A stretch of 64,000 nucleotides of DNA from Virgisporangium aurantiacum (GTDB taxonomy: Bacteria; Actinomycetota; Actinomycetes; Mycobacteriales; Micromonosporaceae): the NCBI RefSeq assembly GCF_016863635.1, contig NZ_BOPG01000025.1, positions 1 to 64,000 on the forward strand, given 5' to 3'. The notes beneath the pieces are model-generated. The model was not told the origin of the DNA and made no database searches. It saw nothing but the letters and a program-made list of their open reading frames with translations. Positions 1 through 7,875 of the stretch are shown one piece after another (position 1 is the first letter of the stretch; every line of letters starts with the position of its first letter). A program made the position numbers and the translations under genes.

Positions 1-1
1 G

Positions 2-3000
2 GCACCCGCACCGGTCCGGGTGGTGGGCCTGCGTCCGGCGGCCGCACCGGTCGTCGCCGTGCCGACGACGGCCGGCCCCGGTGCCGACGAGGTCGTCGCC
101 GCGATCGCGGCCGCCGGCACCGAGGGGCAGGCGGCGCTCGCCGCGGCCGTCGACGAGCAGCTCACGGCCGTGGCGGCCACCGTCGAGTCGCAGCAGGCCG
201 GCATCGACCAAGGAGCGGCCACCCTCATCGCGTCCGTCGACGTGGCGTTCACCGGCGCGGGCGCGCAGCTCTTCGCCGCCGTCGTCGCCGCGCAGTCCCG
301 GCTCGTCGCGGCCCACCAGAGCGAACAGCAGCGGCTCGCCACGTGGTCGGCGCAGGCGCAGCAGAGCCTCGCGGAAGGCTTCGCCACCGGCTCGGGGCGG
401 GTTCAGGCGACCGGTTCGGCCCGGGGCGACGAGGCGGTCTCGGCGGCGGACGCGGCGGCCACCGACACCGGTTCACGCGTCACCGGCCTGTCGGGGCAGG
501 CGCGCGCGGCCGGTGCGGCGCGGGCCGCGTCACCCGGCGGAGCCGACGCCGAGGCGGCGCAGGCCCGCGCCGCCGCGGCGCGCGAGGTCGCCGGCGACAC
601 CGCGACCACGGTCGCCGACTCGCTCGGCGACACGGTCGGCCAACTGCGCGGACTCGGCCCGGAGACGCGCACCCAGCTCGTCGCGCAGGCCGACCAGATC
701 GTCGGACGGATCCGCGAGCAGCTGCCCACCGTCACCGCCGTGCTGAGCCAGACGGCCGAGGGTGCCGGCAGCCAGCTCAGCCAGGCGGTCACCGCGGGCA
801 GCGCCTCGCTCGCCCTCCTCGGTACGGACCTCGCGGCGCAGCTCGCCACGCTGCGGGCCACCGTCACCGGGGCGATCCGCGAGCAGGCCGATGCCGCGAA
901 GCTGACCGTGTACGAGTCCGGCACGCAGGCGGTGGCGGCCGCGCAGGCGCAGCACGACCAGGCCGCCGTGGCGTCCGCCGCGCTGATCGACGGCGTGCTG
1001 GCGGGCGTGGCGAACCGCCGCATCCGCCGGGCGGCCGCCGCGAAGCTCGCGGGCGAGCTGAGCGCGCACGTGAGGCAGGGCTACGGCGACGCCGAACAGC
1101 AGGCCCGCGTCGCGCTGGCCGAGATCGCGCAGGCGTTCAGCCAGACGGCGAACCAGGCGCTCGATGTGGTGCAGTCCAGCGCCGAACAGGGCCGGCAGCA
1201 GGCGACGGACACCGCCGAGCACGGGCGGGCCGCCGCGGCGGGCGAGACCGACGGGCTGCTCTCCGCACTGGCCGGGCTCGTCGACACCACGATCAGTTCC
1301 GGCGACGGCACGGTCGCCGGCAACCTCGCGAGCCTCGATCAACTCGTCGCCGACCTCGATGCCCGGTTCGGCCAGGCACTGGGCGACTTCCGGCAGACCC
1401 TCACCACGAAGGCCGGCGAGACGACCGACCGGGCCGGCCAGCCGATGTCCACACTGGACAGCCGGATGACCCAGGCGATGACGGAGGCCGAGGAGGCGAC
1501 CCAGCGCAGCTGGCTGGAGAACGCCGTCCGGTCCATCCCGTGGGGCACGATCGCCGGCGTCGTGGTCGGGCTGGTGGTCACCATCGCGGTCGTCGCGCTA
1601 CTCGGCACGGGGATCGGCGCGCTCATCGTGGCCGGCGCGCTCGCCGGTGCGCTGTCAGCGGCGGCGACCACGCTCACCGACAACGCCGTGCACGGGCGCG
1701 ACACCGACTGGGGCGATATCGGCAAGCAGATGCTCGTGGGTGCCGCGTTCGGCGCCATCGGTGGCGCGCTCGGCGGCGGGGTGGCCGGTGCCCTCGGTGG
1801 TGCGGTGGAGCGTCAGGTTCTCACCCAGGCGAGCGCGGTAGCCATCGGCAAGGCCGCCAACGTCGTCACCGGCGCGACCCTGGGCGTGGTGAACAACGTG
1901 GTCGCCGGCCGGCCGTGGCACGAGGGCCTGCTGGTCAACATCGGCCTGTCGATGGCGATGAGCTACGGGCCGGGCGGGCGGTTCATCGACAACGTCACGT
2001 CGAACGCACGCGCGTCCATGGTGGACAGTGGGCATGCGTTCAACGTCACTCCGGCCGAGGCCGCGGCGTCGGCGACCAGGATGCAGGCACACGCGGACAC
2101 GACACCCGACGGTCCCGCGCCCGCCACCGCATCGGAGGGCCCGGCATCCGAAGGCCCGGCGCCGACCACCCAGGACGGCCCGGCGCCGACCGGGCCGGAG
2201 ACCGAGCCCGGGACGGTGTCGCCGGGGCCCGACACCGATGCGGCAGCCGGTCCACCCGGGTCCGCCGACCCGGCCACCGTCCGGGCCGAGGCGGAAAGCC
2301 GGGTGGCCGCGCTGGACGAGCCGCCGCCGCTGGTGGAGCAGGTCGACCGGGTGACCGGTGTGGACCGCGGCCCGGAGTACACGCAGGCAATGGCGGAGCT
2401 GCGCGAGTTCTACACCAACCAGCAGGCCGAGGCCGCGAACGTGACGAACGTGCGGACCAGCCGGACCGATCAGATGATCGATCCGCTGACCGGTGCGCCC
2501 GTGGTCAACCCGGACGGTACGCCGTGGGGGTACGGCATCGAGGGTGGCTTCGAGGCCCGCCGTTTCGACTACGGGCCGAACCAGGGGTTGACCGAGGTCA
2601 CCATCAAGGTGCACCTGGACGGCCAGGCCGGTGTCACCCCGGCCGACCTCGCCCAGGTCCGCGCCGACACGATCGCCGGCGTGGACCGCCACTACAACAG
2701 CGGGCAGTCGCTGCCCAACGGCGACCGGCTGCACGTGTCGGTGGAGTTCGTCACCGACCCGGCCGACGCCCACCTGCGGGTCGAGGTCAACGGCGGCCGC
2801 GGCCGCGCCGACCAGAGCCACTGGTTCGTGGACAGCGATCCCACCGTGCACGCCCACGAGTTGGGCCACCAGCTGGGCCTGCTCGACGAGTACGTCGATC
2901 CGGGCACGGTCAACCGTGGCAGCGCCGGCGCACCCGGGGTGCACACCGACAGCAGCCTGATGGGCAACTTCTGGACCCGTGACGCCGCCGGCAATGTCGT

Positions 3001-3826
3001 CGTCGACCCGAACACCCGGCTGCATGAGCGGCACGTGCGCCAGATCGCGGACGACATCACGGCGGCCGGCGGGGCCGGGCCCGCACCGGCGGGGACGGTA
3101 CCGGCGGGGAACGTACCGGCCCGCGCACCGGAGCCGACCGACCTGGAGGCACAACCGCAGCCGGAGACGACCGCCCAACCGGCGGCGCCCGTGCCGGTGG
3201 CCGACTCCGCGGTGATCGCGAGCCTGGAGAAGACGACCCTCGGCGGCGCGATCGACTCCGGCGGGTTCGGCAGCGTGCACGAGGTTCCCGGCCACCCGGA
3301 CCTCCTGATCAAGATTGCCCAGGCGGGCGGCGGGCGGCCGAACAGCCAACTGGCCAGCGAGGCGGCGAACCTGCGTACCCTCGCCGAGGCCGGGCTGCCC
3401 ACGGCGTTCCGGGACCTGATCGAGTGGACCGACGCGGGCGGCGTCAAGCGGCAGGGCATCCTCATGGACCGGGTCGCCGGTAGTTTCAGCAAGCAGGCGT
3501 TGCAGCAGGGCAAGTTCAAAGACAAGCCGATCAGCCAGCAGCGACTCGCTGAGCTGCGCGCCCCCATCAACGAACAGACCGTGCAGGATCTGATCCGGAT
3601 CCGCGACACCTGTATGGAGCAACAGATCAACATCCACGACGTGCAGTTCATGATCTCCACGGAGGACGGGTCGGTCGTCCTCATCGACCCCGCCCGCATC
3701 GACGACTTCCGCACCCCTGGCACGCCTTCGCGGGAGGTGAAGCGGGACATGCGCGGCTTCGAGAACCGGATGAACCGGATGATCGCCGACGTGGGCGAGA
3801 TCGTGCGGAGCAGGGGGCGGCGGTGA
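2..3826 (+). CDS. Large multidomain putative toxin: HExxH metalloprotease plus C-terminal kinase-like domain (5' partial)
   Basis: The frame is open to the left edge, so the true start is probably upstream; an internal GTG at 20 is the first start codon, and residues are numbered from it. Residues 1-510 are an Ala/Gln-rich, probably alpha-helical region. Residues about 510-660 hold hydrophobic and glycine-zipper-like segments of the kind that insert in membranes. A Pro/Thr/Glu linker follows. Residues 946-950 read HELGH, followed by LGLLDEY, a zinc-peptidase motif. Residues about 1074-1268 resemble a protein kinase: Gly-rich loop near 1079, Lys1098, HD at 1206-1207 and DPA at 1223. Architectures like this (long helical region, linker, several C-terminal enzymes) are known among polymorphic toxins and cargo of extracellular contractile injection systems. 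That role is inference, and no injection apparatus is in the window. The stop overlaps the next gene by 4 nt. Confidence 0.75.
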   Translation, partial: APAPVRVVGLRPAAAPVVAVPTTAGPGADEVVAAIAAAGTEGQAALAAAVDEQLTAVAATVESQQAGIDQGAATLIASVDVAFTGAGAQLFAAVVAAQSRLVAAHQSEQQRLATWSAQAQQSLAEGFATGSGRVQATGSARGDEAVSAADAAATDTGSRVTGLSGQARAAGAARAASPGGADAEAAQARAAAAREVAGDTATTVADSLGDTVGQLRGLGPETRTQLVAQADQIVGRIREQLPTVTAVLSQTAEGAGSQLSQAVTAGSASLALLGTDLAAQLATLRATVTGAIREQADAAKLTVYESGTQAVAAAQAQHDQAAVASAALIDGVLAGVANRRIRRAAAAKLAGELSAHVRQGYGDAEQQARVALAEIAQAFSQTANQALDVVQSSAEQGRQQATDTAEHGRAAAAGETDGLLSALAGLVDTTISSGDGTVAGNLASLDQLVADLDARFGQALGDFRQTLTTKAGETTDRAGQPMSTLDSRMTQAMTEAEEATQRSWLENAVRSIPWGTIAGVVVGLVVTIAVVALLGTGIGALIVAGALAGALSAAATTLTDNAVHGRDTDWGDIGKQMLVGAAFGAIGGALGGGVAGALGGAVERQVLTQASAVAIGKAANVVTGATLGVVNNVVAGRPWHEGLLVNIGLSMAMSYGPGGRFIDNVTSNARASMVDSGHAFNVTPAEAAASATRMQAHADTTPDGPAPATASEGPASEGPAPTTQDGPAPTGPETEPGTVSPGPDTDAAAGPPGSADPATVRAEAESRVAALDEPPPLVEQVDRVTGVDRGPEYTQAMAELREFYTNQQAEAANVTNVRTSRTDQMIDPLTGAPVVNPDGTPWGYGIEGGFEARRFDYGPNQGLTEVTIKVHLDGQAGVTPADLAQVRADTIAGVDRHYNSGQSLPNGDRLHVSVEFVTDPADAHLRVEVNGGRGRADQSHWFVDSDPTVHAHELGHQLGLLDEYVDPGTVNRGSAGAPGVHTDSSLMGNFWTRDAAGNVVVDPNTRLHERHVRQIADDITAAGGAGPAPAGTVPAGNVPARAPEPTDLEAQPQPETTAQPAAPVPVADSAVIASLEKTTLGGAIDSGGFGSVHEVPGHPDLLIKIAQAGGGRPNSQLASEAANLRTLAEAGLPTAFRDLIEWTDAGGVKRQGILMDRVAGSFSKQALQQGKFKDKPISQQRLAELRAPINEQTVQDLIRIRDTCMEQQINIHDVQFMISTEDGSVVLIDPARIDDFRTPGTPSREVKRDMRGFENRMNRMIADVGEIVRSRGRR

Positions 3827-4785
3827 GCGACATCCACGACTACCTGCCACGCAACCGGCGCGCCGCCGCCCGGTTCGTGGGCCGGCGGCTGCGTGCGGTG
3901 GACCGGCTCGGCGCGATCCCCGACGACGAGGAGCCCCGGCTGACCTGGGGGCCGCTGCTCATGGTGGCCGACGACGACACCGGCTGGCTGCTCGACGTCG
4001 ACGAGGGGCGCAGCAACCTGCTGCTGTTCGATCTCGACGGGCCGGCGAGGGTGGCAGAGATGGCCGACCGGCCCGAACATCGGCCGCGGACGCCGGTGCT
4101 GCCGCCGGACGGGCCGCTCGGGTTCCTGCTCCGCGAGCCGATCGCCGGCGTCGACCTGGTCGGCCGGCCCGGCGACCCGGATCACCCGCACTTCCACGCC
4201 ATGAACGGCATCCGGCTGCGCACCGCCAGCGGCAACGCCGCGGTCGTCGGTACCCATCTGGAGGATCCGCGGATCCCCGGCACGAGTGTGCTGCTTCCGG
4301 CCGAGGTCACCGCCGGCGCGGTCTTCACACCGCTCGCCGGCGACGGCACGGGTACCGGTTTCGACCGGATCGAGTACGGCTCCGGCAACGACCAGGACCC
4401 CGGCGACCCCTTCGGCCGTACCGTGCTCACGCTCGACTCCCTCGGCGTGGCGCGGCTCGACAACGACCATGTCGGCCGGCACCGGACCTGGACCGGCGTG
4501 GTCGACCCGGCGATGCTGGCCCGGCTGACCACGGCGCTGCGCGAGGCCGGCTACCCGGCCGCGCCCCGGCTCCCGGTGCCGGCCGGGTCGTCGCTGCGCA
4601 GCCTGTCCGTGTCGGGTGAGCTGGCTGGCCGGGTGCTGCTGCCCTGGCACGGGGTGTCCGGCCTGCCCGGCTACGGCGAGGCCTTCGCCGTGCTCGACAG
4701 CGTGGTGCACCAACTCAGCCGCGGCGAGCTGCCGGTGGCACCGGACGTGCTGCCACCCTCCGTCCTCGACATCCACGAGCACTGA
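3823..4785 (+). CDS. Hypothetical protein, partner (possible immunity protein) of the large toxin
   Basis: A 320-residue soluble protein with no signal peptide or membrane segment. I do not recognise a family. The GTG start lies in a GTGA overlap with the stop of the metalloprotease/kinase gene, so the two are translationally coupled. The N-terminal third contains a run of acidic residues around an LLMVADD-type segment, and the rest looks like mixed alpha/beta. Coupling directly downstream of a multidomain toxin is the usual place for an immunity protein or chaperone, so one of these roles is inferred. No motif proves it. Confidence 0.7.
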   Translation: MSDIHDYLPRNRRAAARFVGRRLRAVDRLGAIPDDEEPRLTWGPLLMVADDDTGWLLDVDEGRSNLLLFDLDGPARVAEMADRPEHRPRTPVLPPDGPLGFLLREPIAGVDLVGRPGDPDHPHFHAMNGIRLRTASGNAAVVGTHLEDPRIPGTSVLLPAEVTAGAVFTPLAGDGTGTGFDRIEYGSGNDQDPGDPFGRTVLTLDSLGVARLDNDHVGRHRTWTGVVDPAMLARLTTALREAGYPAAPRLPVPAGSSLRSLSVSGELAGRVLLPWHGVSGLPGYGEAFAVLDSVVHQLSRGELPVAPDVLPPSVLDIHEH

Positions 4786-4823
4786 CCGCCGACGGGCGGG
4801 GCAACTCTTCTCTCGACCGCACC

Positions 4824-4854
4824 GGTCATACCGGTGTACCGTTCCGGTATGACC
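4824..4854 (+). promoter_or_regulatory. Toxin-antitoxin operator and leaderless promoter
   Basis: A perfect 11-bp inverted repeat, GGTCATACCGG (4824-4834) and CCGGTATGACC (4844-4854), is separated by 9 nt. The right arm contains the ATG of the antitoxin gene. The -10-like hexamer TACCGT (4837-4842) begins in the spacer, 6 nt before the ATG, the spacing seen for leaderless actinobacterial genes. Binding of the RHH antitoxin here would block both promoter and start codon. Confidence 0.65.
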
Positions 4855-5127
4855 AAGAAGATCGCGATCAGCATTCCCGACGACGTCGCCGAGCGCCTTG
4901 CGGCGGGGGACATCGAGAATGTGTCGGCGTACGTCACCGAGGCGGTCCGCCGCCAGATCGCGACCGAGCAACTCCACGCGAACCTGGCCGGCGTCGGCAT
5001 CCACGTGACGAAGGACGGTGTCGACCGCTGGCGTCGTGTCCTCGCCGAACGCCGCGCCGCGATGACGCCGGACCGGTGGCAGGCGGCGCGCGACCACCTC
5101 GACGGCGTCATGCGTGGTGAGCAGTGA
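4849..5127 (+). CDS. Ribbon-helix-helix antitoxin
   Basis: A 92-residue protein whose first 45 residues match the RHH/CopG antitoxin pattern: a short beta strand (KIAISIPDD), then two helices (DVAERL and VSAYVTEAVRRQI). The rest is a charged C-terminal toxin-binding tail. The start at 4849 is chosen over an in-frame GTG at 4834 because the TANNNT box lies 6 nt upstream and the family normally starts just before the beta strand. It overlaps the PIN-like gene by 4 nt (GTGA). It probably autoregulates through the inverted repeat over its own start codon. Confidence 0.85.
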   Translation: MTKKIAISIPDDVAERLAAGDIENVSAYVTEAVRRQIATEQLHANLAGVGIHVTKDGVDRWRRVLAERRAAMTPDRWQAARDHLDGVMRGEQ

Positions 5128-5504
5128 CCATCGCGCTCGTGCTCGACTCGTCGGCGATGGCGGCGTTCGCCGCCGGGAGCGTCTCGGTCGGGGAACTCAT
5201 CGTGCTCGTCGACGAGGAGGCGCAGTTCGTCGCCCTTCCCGCGGCCGCGTTGGCGCAGGCGTTCGCGCGTACCGGTCCCGACGACCGGGGCGTGTTGCGC
5301 ATGCTCGTCCGGGGCGCGCGATCGGTCGTCGCGCCGCTCGACGCCGACGGGAGCGAGGGTGTCGGCCTCGTCGCCCGCAGGTGCGACCTCGCCACGGCGC
5401 ATGCGGCGGTGGTCGCGACCGACAGGTCGGCCGTCCTGGTCACCGCGGAGCCCGCCGCGTTCGCGGGCCTCGTCGACAAGGAAATGATCATCGAGGTCGG
5501 TTAG
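5124..5504 (+). CDS. PIN-domain-like toxin with weakened acidic cluster
   Basis: A 126-residue protein following an RHH antitoxin. It begins with the PIN strand LVLDSSA (Asp8), has Asp88 in the helix containing DLATAHAAVVA, and ends with LVTAEP, where PIN nucleases usually have T-D-P. The usual second acidic residue after the LPA strand is not obvious; LAQAF stands where an L-A-E is typical. PIN toxins are Mg-dependent RNases (VapC type). The fold assignment is reasonable, but activity is uncertain because two of the four acidic positions are altered. Its 3' end overlaps the convergent ATPase gene by 4 nt. Confidence 0.7.
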   Translation: MTIALVLDSSAMAAFAAGSVSVGELIVLVDEEAQFVALPAAALAQAFARTGPDDRGVLRMLVRGARSVVAPLDADGSEGVGLVARRCDLATAHAAVVATDRSAVLVTAEPAAFAGLVDKEMIIEVG

Positions 5505-6217
5505 AAGAGGTGACGCAGGAAGCGCTGTGGATCCGCGAGGAACGAGCGGGTCAGCGCGACCGGTTCGGCGTCGTCGAAGTCGACCTCGCTGATGACGCCG
5601 TCGTCGGACAGCCGCAGGATCAGCGCGCCCGGTACGGCGAGCAGCACCGGTGAGTGGGTGGCGATCACGAACTGGGACCCGGCCGCCACCAGGTCGTGGA
5701 TGCGGGCGATCAGCGCCAGGCAGCCCGGCACCGACAGGGCCGCCTCGGGCTCGTCGAGCACGTACAGGCCGTGCGGGCCGAACCGGTGCGTGGCCAGGTC
5801 GAGGAACGACTCGCCGTGGGAGCGTTCGTGCAGGCTCCGCCCGCCGTAGCCGCGGCCGACGCCGAGCCGGTCGATCTCGCTGGCGACGTTGTAGAACGAC
5901 TCGGCCCGCAGGAAGTACCCGGTCTGCGGCTTCCCCGGCGACCGGACCAGCCGCAGGTACCGGCCGAGCGGCGACTCCGTCGACCGGGTGGCGAACCGGA
6001 AGTTCACCGACCCGCCCTCCGGGTTGAACCCGGCCGCGACGGCGATCGCCTCGATCAGGGTCGACTTGCCGGTGCCGTTGTCACCGGTCAGGAACGTCAC
6101 CCTCGGGTCGAGTCGCAGCCGGCCGGCGGCCCGCAGCGCCGCGACCACCGGCAGCGTGAACGGATACCCGTCGGTCGGCAGGTCGGCGTCGAACTCCACC
6201 CACCGCAGGAACGTCAC
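5501..6217 (-). CDS. AAA/ABC-type ATPase, COG3910-like
   Basis: A 238-residue single-domain ABC-type ATPase with Walker A GDNGTGKST (near residue 45), an S-H-G-E-S signature, Walker B LYVLDEPEAAL and an ATHSP switch histidine. There are no membrane segments or permease partners. The family (COG3910, predicted ATPase) is widespread but its role is unknown; it may act in DNA repair or defence. It is convergent with the toxin-antitoxin pair, overlapping the toxin 3' end by 4 nt, and lies downstream of the LD-carboxypeptidase gene on the same strand. Confident on family, unknown function. Confidence 0.85.
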   Translation of the reverse strand: MTFLRWVEFDADLPTDGYPFTLPVVAALRAAGRLRLDPRVTFLTGDNGTGKSTLIEAIAVAAGFNPEGGSVNFRFATRSTESPLGRYLRLVRSPGKPQTGYFLRAESFYNVASEIDRLGVGRGYGGRSLHERSHGESFLDLATHRFGPHGLYVLDEPEAALSVPGCLALIARIHDLVAAGSQFVIATHSPVLLAVPGALILRLSDDGVISEVDFDDAEPVALTRSFLADPQRFLRHLF

Positions 6218-6229
6218 GCCGTGAAGTTA

Positions 6230-7204
6230 TCAGCGGACGCCGGGCTCCACCGTCAGCGTCCCGGCCGCGACGTCGATCGTCGCCGGAACGCCCAGCGGCA
6301 CCGTCAACTGGCCGGTGCCGTGACCGAGCCGCAGCCCGCCGAGCACCGGCACCCCCAGGTCGCCGAGGCGGTCGCGGAGCACCGCCGGCGCGTCCAGCTC
6401 ACCGGGCGAGCCGGCGCCGGGCTGGTCGGCGCCGGGCGGGCCGGCGCCGACCAGCTGCCCGACCGCCACCCCGGCGAGGTGTGCCAGGGCGCCGACCCGG
6501 CGCAGGTGGGTCAGCATGCGGTCGTAGCTGTAGGGGGGCTCGTCGACGTCCTCGATGAACAGGATCGCCCCGGCGAAGTCGGGGAGGTCGCCGGCGCCGA
6601 CGCTGGTGCCGAGCATCGTCAGGGCGCCGCCGAGCAGCGGGCCGGTGGCCCGGGTGCCGAACGACACGGCCGCGCTCGGCTCCCGCGGGTCGCGGTGCAC
6701 CACGACCGGCGCGGTGGTCATGACGGCGGCGCGCAACGACTCCGCCGACTCCGGCCCGGTGCGGACGTCGTTCCAGGCGACGCCCGGCCCGTAGAACGTG
6801 GCCAGGCGCGCGTCGCGCCACAGCTTGCCGTGCAGCGACGTGATGTCGGAGAACCCGACGACCACCTTCGGATCGCGGCGGGCCGCGTCGGTGTCGACCC
6901 CGTCGACGATGCGTTGGCAGCCGTACCCGCCGCGGGCGGCGAAGACGCCGCGCACCCCGGGGTCGCGCAGCGCCGCGTTGAGGTCGGCGAGCCGGTCGGC
7001 GTCGCGGCCGGCGAGGTAGCCCCACCGGTCGTGGACGTGCGGCGCCACCTCGACCGCCAGACCCCAGCCGCGCAGGAGACGGACGCCACGGTCCAGCCGC
7101 GCCGGCGTCGGCGGTCCGCCGGGTGCCACCACCCGCACCCGGTCGCCCTCCCGCAGAACCGCCGGCAGAACCGCCGGCCGCACAACCCCCGTCGATGAGC
7201 CCAT
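6230..7204 (-). CDS. LD-carboxypeptidase (peptidase S66, MccF/LdcA-like)
   Basis: A 324-residue protein of the normal length for S66 serine peptidases. Key features are the RGGYGCQR loop, the nucleophile in GFSDIT (Ser119), the Glu of FIEDVDEPPYSYDR and the catalytic His in GLRLGHGTG near the C-terminus. S66 enzymes cleave L,D bonds in recycled muropeptides or inactivate microcin C-like compounds; sequence alone does not separate the two. The ATG at 7204 is preferred; an in-frame GTG at 7255 would add 17 residues unlike the family N-terminus. It is divergent from the ECF sigma gene. Confidence 0.88.
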   Translation of the reverse strand: MGSSTGVVRPAVLPAVLREGDRVRVVAPGGPPTPARLDRGVRLLRGWGLAVEVAPHVHDRWGYLAGRDADRLADLNAALRDPGVRGVFAARGGYGCQRIVDGVDTDAARRDPKVVVGFSDITSLHGKLWRDARLATFYGPGVAWNDVRTGPESAESLRAAVMTTAPVVVHRDPREPSAAVSFGTRATGPLLGGALTMLGTSVGAGDLPDFAGAILFIEDVDEPPYSYDRMLTHLRRVGALAHLAGVAVGQLVGAGPPGADQPGAGSPGELDAPAVLRDRLGDLGVPVLGGLRLGHGTGQLTVPLGVPATIDVAAGTLTVEPGVR

Positions 7205-7311
7205 GAGTTGATCTAATACTGTCGGGAATCGGCTGAAACCAATGGGGGACCTCACGGGTGTAGTGCGTGCAACCGGGTGGGGAAGGGCGGTCGAGGTGGG
7301 TGGTCGTGCTC

Positions 7312-7875
7312 ATGGGTAACCTGACGGGCGACGGGGTGGGTGATCCGTTCCCCGCCGCACCGACGGCGGTCCGCGAGAAAACCGCCACCCGGCTCGGGTT
7401 CGAGGAGTTCTACGCGGCGTCGTTCCAGGGCGTCGCGACCCAGCTCTACGCCTACACCGGCGACCTCGACCAGGCGCACGAACTGGTGCAGGAGGCGTTC
7501 TGCCGGGCGTTCGCCCGCTGGTCGAAGCTGCAGGGCTACGACGACCCGGCCGCGTGGGTGCGGCGGGTCGCGTTCAACCTGGCCAACAGCCGGTGGCGGC
7601 GGCTCAAGACCGCCGCCGCCTACCTGCGCAAGCAGCGGGTCGAGCACGTGGTCGGGCCGAGCCCCGACCGGGTGACGGCGATCGCCGCGATCGCGCTGCT
7701 GCCGGAGAACCAGCGACGCGCGGTCGTGCTTCACTACCTTGCCGACCTCAGCGTCGCCGAGATCGCCGATCAGGAAGGTGTGGCGGTCGGCACGGTCAAA
7801 TCGTGGCTGCACCGGGGGCGGGCCGCGCTGGCCGCCCATATCGGCGCCGACGGGAAGGAGGCGACCGGTGCCTGA
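7312..7875 (+). CDS. ECF-type RNA polymerase sigma factor (SigE-like)
   Basis: A sigma-70 family protein of about 187 residues. Region 2 runs from FEEFYAASFQGV through DLDQAHELVQEAFCRAFARW, and region 4 covers LLPENQRRAVVLHYLADLSVAEIADQEGVAVGTVKSWLHRGR. It resembles the actinobacterial SigE/SigM-like ECF group. The start is uncertain: ATG 7312 is used, with upstream GTG codons also in frame. It overlaps the next gene by 8 nt, the usual layout for a sigma factor and its regulator. It would direct transcription of a stress or envelope regulon. Confidence 0.88.
   Translation: MGNLTGDGVGDPFPAAPTAVREKTATRLGFEEFYAASFQGVATQLYAYTGDLDQAHELVQEAFCRAFARWSKLQGYDDPAAWVRRVAFNLANSRWRRLKTAAAYLRKQRVEHVVGPSPDRVTAIAAIALLPENQRRAVVLHYLADLSVAEIADQEGVAVGTVKSWLHRGRAALAAHIGADGKEATGA

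Noticed and set aside
1655..3850. Very long antisense and alternative-frame open frames (also at 2692-5097, 9198-12062, 58344-60527 and elsewhere)
   Set aside because: In very GC-rich DNA shadow frames stay open for long distances. These are Arg/Pro/Gly/Ala-rich, have no motifs and overlie clear genes.
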